Assembly (NCBI GenBank): GCA_947172415.1
Contig: OX359189.1
Location: 8,508,501 to 8,572,500, forward strand
Source of the DNA: Chondrosia reniformis
Lineage: Eukaryota; Porifera; Demospongiae; Chondrillida; Chondrillidae
Length of the DNA stretch: 64,000 bases
Direction of reading: 5' to 3'
This document shows, piece after piece, positions 58,853 to 64,000 of this stretch (the first letter of the stretch is position 1; each line of letters starts with the position of its first letter). The translations under genes were made by a program, and so were the position numbers. Below the pieces are notes generated by a model. It worked only from the letters and a program-made list of their open reading frames with translations. It made no database searches and was not told where the DNA came from.

Positions 58853-60006
58853 CTGCAAGTAAATTGAAATACACATTTATCATATTTTGGCATATAAAGA
58901 TATATGAAGAAGACACAACAGAGCCAGGGTAGTAGGGAAGAGGTAAACAAAAATTGTTCATCAATACGTGAAAGGACTCTGTAAAATGATCACTAGGGCA
59001 TGCAGGAAGATAAATCTCGAAACTATCTTCCCTAATTAGTAGACATCACTGAAGATTATCCTAAACAAATACAGTCTACTATGGATATTAAAGGTAATAG
59101 AATAAAGATTTCTTCCAATAAACTTAAATTATCTTTTGAAAGGTTCATCTTGCAATATTTTGTGCTTCTAGAGACACAGTTAGTGATATTCTTTGGGCTG
59201 TTAAACGTTTCAACGCTTCATTAAAACCTACGTATGATATTCTAAAAGATATTTATCAAACGCACCTCTAGAAACTCAAAAAAGTTTGGAAGATGTAACA
59301 CTCAAGATAAGTTTGACACAGTTACTATAGAAGAAATTTTATTCTATTATACATGTATGACATATGTACATATATACATGTAAATAGGACCTTTCAAAGG
59401 AGTAGAAATGACTAAACCGTGTTTATGGTAAAGTGAAGCGTAAACATTCATATAAAGTAGCTTTACTGAATTTGCAAGTTTTTTCTCACAGAAAATGTTT
59501 TGAGAGTTACCGTGCAAGAGAAATAAAAAACATTGGTAGCCCATGTGTTCTACTGTGTATGATCTGTGTAAACTACTACTCTATATGCAGAAGTTGAGGA
59601 TTTCAATGCTTTTTTAAGTGTGAATAATATCTTATACTTTTATACTATATACTTTTTAATATATGTACTTGATTGTGATTATCCTAGGAGTCACTTGGAT
59701 TTGTAACTGTACTTGATTACTGTAGTACTTGAACATGAATAAATAAAAAAGTGAGTAAATGTTTGGGCGCCGCAGGTGCCCTATATTGTTTTCAGAAATT
59801 ATTTTCGTAACATATATAGTCATCTTGATAACCTCAACACATATTATATACTACTTCACATAGAACACTTGTAGACATGTGTCAAACATTGCTATATACA
59901 TACATACGTATGTACTATAACTGTATATATAATGTGTACACACTCTACAACTATGTGGTTCTATACCAGGTACAGTATATATACATATATACGTACTTCA
60001 TTACAT

Positions 60007-60160
60007 GAATTGGTTACAATTTGAGCATCAGCAACACTTATTACAAATACTGGTTGTATGCTTTCCTCCTCATTTATTGCTGAAGAAGACCTACGGGTCC
60101 AAAGGTCCTAATACTTTGATTAATAATAAGTGTTGCTGATGTTCAAATTGTAACCAATTC
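60007..60160. repeat. Foldback repeat with hammerhead-like core, copy 5
   Basis: Core 60079-60106 CTGAAGA-AGACC-TACG-GGTC-CAAAGGTC; arms intact. Confidence 0.75.
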
Positions 60161-61730
60161 ATTATGAATGCAACAAGTACCCCTTATTACTTCACTTCAT
60201 TACATGTACATATTTGTTGTCACTATTATCAATGTTTCGACTTACTCTTAAATAACCAACCAAGATGCAGTGAACACACAAAAGTATGTCAGATACACAT
60301 GTGAGATAAAGGTTTCTAATGACTAGTCCTATCTCACTGTTAATATGTCACCACTTATTCATGAAAATAGGATTAATGAAAACACATTACAATTTAACTA
60401 TGGTAACAGGTGCATGACTTTTATAGTCAATAATGGTGCTACAGGCTACATACTTGGATGGTTTGACTTAATTTATTATCCTTCCTACAACTTGTGCAGT
60501 ACATTTACACATGATACTTTAACCTATGCGTGTAGTTTAGTATGTACAGATGTAATGATTACTTAAAAAGCTAACATTTAATAGACACATTTATGTTAAA
60601 AGAAGATCACATAAAACTATAGGTTTGTGAAAAAAATTGGTGCAATTGAATTAGTGCCATTAAGGGGGAAAATGTGTATTATTCAGTTATTTGATGTTTC
60701 AGATTGACATTCTAACAATTAGTCTCCTTCACATACGTACTACTTACTATATGATTGCGTAACAGTACATGTATGTATACGTACATACTAATAATCTGGA
60801 ACTGTAAGGAACCTCTATATAAAACAAGGCATTGATAACTTACACCAAGGGAGAATCAAATAGACTTTTGTTAAAATTTAAAATGGCTAGACTGTCGTCA
60901 AAGAGAACTAAATGTCACACTGAAGTATTGCTATATATAAGTAACACCTCTTGGGGTGATAATGGTTAATTAATAGCTTTATAATAGCTGGACAGGATCA
61001 AATCTCAGGTATTATATGGCATGAAACCTATTCAAAATCTTTTGATCAAAGGGTGCTCAAGTAGATTAATTTCACTGGTTTCAAGTTTTTAACAGCCCCT
61101 TTTCATGTACTTTCACAACTTTTGAAATCTGGCAGTTCAAAGAGTTTCAAATACATACGTAGATAGGTATCATGCAATCTGAAACCTGACGTTTGATCCT
61201 GTGTTGTTCTTGGTAAACTTGACAAGCTTAACAATTCAATGGTATTCTTGTTGCAAAGATAATTAGGTACATATTACCAGAAAAGGTTTGTCTTACTGTA
61301 TAAAAGAACACAACACCTATTGTACATACCAGTAATCTTTATTGTCCAATAAATATAGGAATAAACAATAGTATGCTAAACATTACAGCTGATAGCAATC
61401 ACTGAAATTTATGGTTGCAATGGGATTTCTGAAATGAGTTGCTCAACCAGTGAAAGGAATAAAACTTCCAAACAATGTGGCTTTAAAGGAAGCTATCTGA
61501 TTGTGTCAAATTAAAGGAACTGAAAGAGCAGTCAGTGAAGTTCAAGCTACCAACTGTACGTACAGTAGATGGGTCAAGATAGATAGATCAAGGTATACTA
61601 TCTCACATAGAACACTTGTAGACATGTGTCCAGCATTGCTATATACATATGTACTATAACTGTATATATAATGTGTACACACTACACCTATGTGGTACTA
61701 TACCAGGTATATATACGTACTTCATTACAT

Positions 61731-61883
61731 GAATTGGTTACAATTTGAGCATCAGCAACACTTACTACAAATACTGGTTGTATGCCTTCCTCCTCATTTA
61801 TTGCTGAGGAAGACCTACGGGTCGAAACATCCTAATACTTGATTAATAATAAGTGTTGCTGATGTTCAAATTGTAACCAATTC
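61731..61883. repeat. Foldback repeat with hammerhead-like core, copy 6
   Basis: Core 61804-61831 CTGAGGA-AGACC-TACG-GGTC-GAAACATC; arms intact. Confidence 0.75.
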
Positions 61884-62919
61884 ATTATGAATGCAACAAG
61901 TACCCCTTATTACTTCACTTTATTACATGTACGTATTTGTTGTCATTATTATCAATGTTTAGACTTACTCTTAAATAACCAACCAAGATGCAGTGAATAC
62001 ACAAAAGTATGTCAGATACACATGTCAGATACATATGGGAGATGAAGGCTTCTAATGACTAGTCCTATCTCACTGTTAATACGTATGTCACCACTTATTC
62101 CTGAAAATAGGTTTAATAAAACACACTACAATATTTAAAGTATGGTAATTATACATATAAACTGTATTTTCACAAATTAACATGCGACTACGTACACTGA
62201 TATACAGTCTGTCAGGCTTCTAGACACAGTATAGTATTAGATGTCAGGATTTAAGGTATGAATCATATTACAGTGAAAGTAAGTGCAGGAGGAGGATACC
62301 GGATAGATTCAGTAACATAACTTATATACAAGAAGATAGGTATGAACAAAACAAGATATGTAGGAAAAGCTCAAGTGTTTTACTATCATTGTTCAGACTG
62401 TTTATAAAGGTGAATAGTTAGGAAAGGAAATATTACGCACATACAGTATTATATATGCAACCTTTCAGCTAGTGAATAGCACAGACAATGACTAATGACT
62501 ACATACGTATATACGGACCAAGAGATTGGATGCATGATTGATAAGTTTTGCCTGAAACATCCCTTAAACTAGCACATTGTACCTATAGCACTTTAGTATG
62601 ATATTCTTATCTACCTATAAAAGTGGCTAGTTTACAAACACACTTTCCCATGTACTGTATGACTGGCTATTTCTGACTATAATAAATAAATAACCAGTAT
62701 CTTGGAAACCATACTTGTCAAACGGATTGTCCTGTATGACCTCCAGTTGACTATATTGCATGTACTCTGACCTCATACAGGTTAGAATAAAGATTTGTGG
62801 CATGTTGCAATTGACTTGGGTATAAGCACACACAATTAAATAATCACTTTAATAAGAATCATTATCTATTACATACAGAAAGTAAGGAATTACATGTCCA
62901 TACTTATGTACTCACTCAC

Positions 62920-63249
62920 CAGGTGGATCTACAGTAACTTCATTACTGATGACTCTATTTGGATCAGATGTACCACGAGTGATATCATAAGTAAAACATC
63001 TGTAATTGTACACTTTATTCTCAAACTCTTCTCTGGTCACAGTGATAGTCAGAGTAGTAGTAGTTGGAGTATTACCACCTTCATCATCATGATTAGGAGT
63101 AGACTGAGGAGTAAATCCAGCTCCATTTCTCTCCCACTCAATTCCAAGGCGAATATCTCCATCAAGTACAGGATGTGTACATGTTAACTTGTAGGTTTGA
63201 TTGAAACAAGGAGAACTTGATGAAGCAGTGAGGTTAACAGTAGCTTCAA
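62920..63249 (-). CDS. N-terminal Ig-domain exon, receptor G
   Basis: 330 bp, phase 1-1 (ATTTACAG, GTGAGT), 110 residues: EATVNLTASSSSPCFNQTYK, KLTCTHPVLDGD, GIEWERNGAGFTPQSTPNHD, TREEFENKVYNYRCF, VTVDPPG. It is the longest and most divergent of the four copies, with extra residues before the Trp and after the second cysteine. Confidence 0.85.
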
Positions 63250-63490
63250 CTGTAAATGCATCAGAAGTAATGAATAAAATTGTGTACAATGCTATGCAAA
63301 ATCAAACTTTGTTTTCCTTGAATACCATGTACTTACAATTATAAACTTAACATTCCCAACAAAGTCGCAATATCTAGTTGACATTAAATCACAAGTTAAG
63401 TAAGGTTAATTGTTAATGTGTAAGGAGTATATGGTTAAAATATATAAGTACATATTACAATGTCCTGTTAAAATACATCCATAATCTTAC

Positions 63491-63537
63491 CTTGTTGCAA
63501 AACACCCAAAAGGAGGCAAATGATAACAAGGGATAAT
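63491..63537 (-). CDS. Signal-peptide exon, receptor G
   Basis: 47 bp, acceptor TTCTGTAG, donor GTAAGA, phase 2 to 1. LSLVIICLLLGVLQQ. One codon shorter than its paralogues. The ATG exon was not found in 63538-64000. Confidence 0.65.
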
Positions 63538-64000
63538 CTACAGAAGGAAAGAAATAGATAGACATAAACTATGACTGACGTTACTGACTTTCAGCAATCA
63601 CAAGTAACCTCAAAATGACCTGTCTCAAACTATATGTTCTAATCAGGTAAACATGGTAGGGACTTATAACTGTATTGCAATATGTACACCTGGATGAGAT
63701 TCATTGGGACGACTTTATCCTTACAAAAAGTAAAAATCTATTTGTCACTTCCAAATGCTTCTACGTATGTAGCTTGTAAACTGCTGATTGTCATTTCGTT
63801 GATATTTAAAAATTGCTAGTAGAGGAAATAACAACATGCCGACAGACTGATATTTTCTCCTACAAATGGCTACACATGCCAAGAATGTAATCTATTTTGA
63901 CTACACTAACACCCTAATCTCAGTTAAGCTTTACTTCATTCACTAGTTTAGAAATTTGTGTAGCATAACACCGTTTTATGAAGAAGTACAAATAAACTGA
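63538..64000. other. 5' flank of receptor G
   Basis: Matches 9040-9510 and 32195-32670. No exon identified; the initiator exon should lie here or beyond the window. Confidence 0.4.

Larger units (their letters stand above)
58853..62919. repeat. Receptor G first intron, duplication copy 4
   Basis: 59815-62900 matches 28880-31300 and 6055-8240. 59000-59760 is unique, with a dispersed repeat at 59550-59710. It contains two foldback repeats. No exon was recognised, so receptor G's 4-kb first intron is mostly repeat. Confidence 0.7.

Noticed and set aside
63600..63990. ATG frames upstream of the receptor G signal exon (for example one near 63838)
   Set aside because: Equivalent ATGs in the other copies are interrupted (TAG directly after at about 9350) and no matching donor phase is found, so I do not call a start exon.

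Overview
The window is AT-rich animal nuclear DNA, not bacterial. It has short introns with GT/AG borders, Ig and FN3 exons, histone H2A, pogo-like transposons and LINE debris. Small genes, introns of about 100 bp and very simple cell-surface receptors suggest a sponge such as a demosponge; that is inference, since nothing in the window names a species.

The core is a cluster of single-pass receptor genes, mostly on the minus strand, from about 8 kb to the right edge. Each is built from modules. A signal-peptide exon is followed by an N-terminal Ig exon, then FN3, Ig and sometimes another FN3 exon, a transmembrane exon, small cytoplasmic exons and a last exon. Ectodomain exons are symmetric phase 1-1. 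TM exons run phase 1 to 0 or 1 to 1, and tail mini-exons run 0-0. Three terminal exons (23124-23288, 46153-46269, 57123-57248) each encode two tyrosine motifs of ITIM/ITSM type: VEYAQL with TEYATV, VTYVDL with VDYQTV, ITYADL with VEYTSI. Two other terminal exons (42877-43034, 47905-48074) instead end in a shared acidic tail with YIPL and a final YVNA. The cluster therefore pairs inhibitory-looking and Grb2-type tails on the same ectodomain chassis. I think this is the most interesting system here.

Layout. 1-1086 is repeat-derived. 1087-5770 is a 28-bp minisatellite of about 167 copies that runs into a 5'-truncated H2A (5771-6050). 6055-14930 is receptor segment copy 1, interrupted by a 1.1-kb foldback transposon. 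15391-20060 holds dead Ig and FN3 exons split by a pogo-like element and a 2.2-kb TIR element carrying LINE sequence. 20766-22726 holds duplicated cytoplasmic mini-exons. 23124-25108 is the body of receptor B, whose likely N-terminus (31376-32193) lies in segment copy 2 (about 26.9-36.5 kb). 38583-40257 is a small unrecognised membrane-protein gene (H) on the minus strand, divergent from a complete one-Ig-domain gene (D) at 40639-42356 on the plus strand. 42877-44168 (C) and 47905-49578 (E) are paralogous FN3-Ig-TM-tail modules, with a separate TM plus ITIM tail (46153-47356) between them. 51565-54156 is receptor F and 57123-63537 is receptor G.

The N-terminal Ig exon occurs four times (8246, 31376, 53854, 62920), each inside a repeated intron block that also carries a foldback repeat with a hammerhead-ribozyme-like core. 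The locus appears to grow by duplicating this block, with gene birth, decay and transposon insertion visible side by side. All exon borders were read by eye and have no transcript support.
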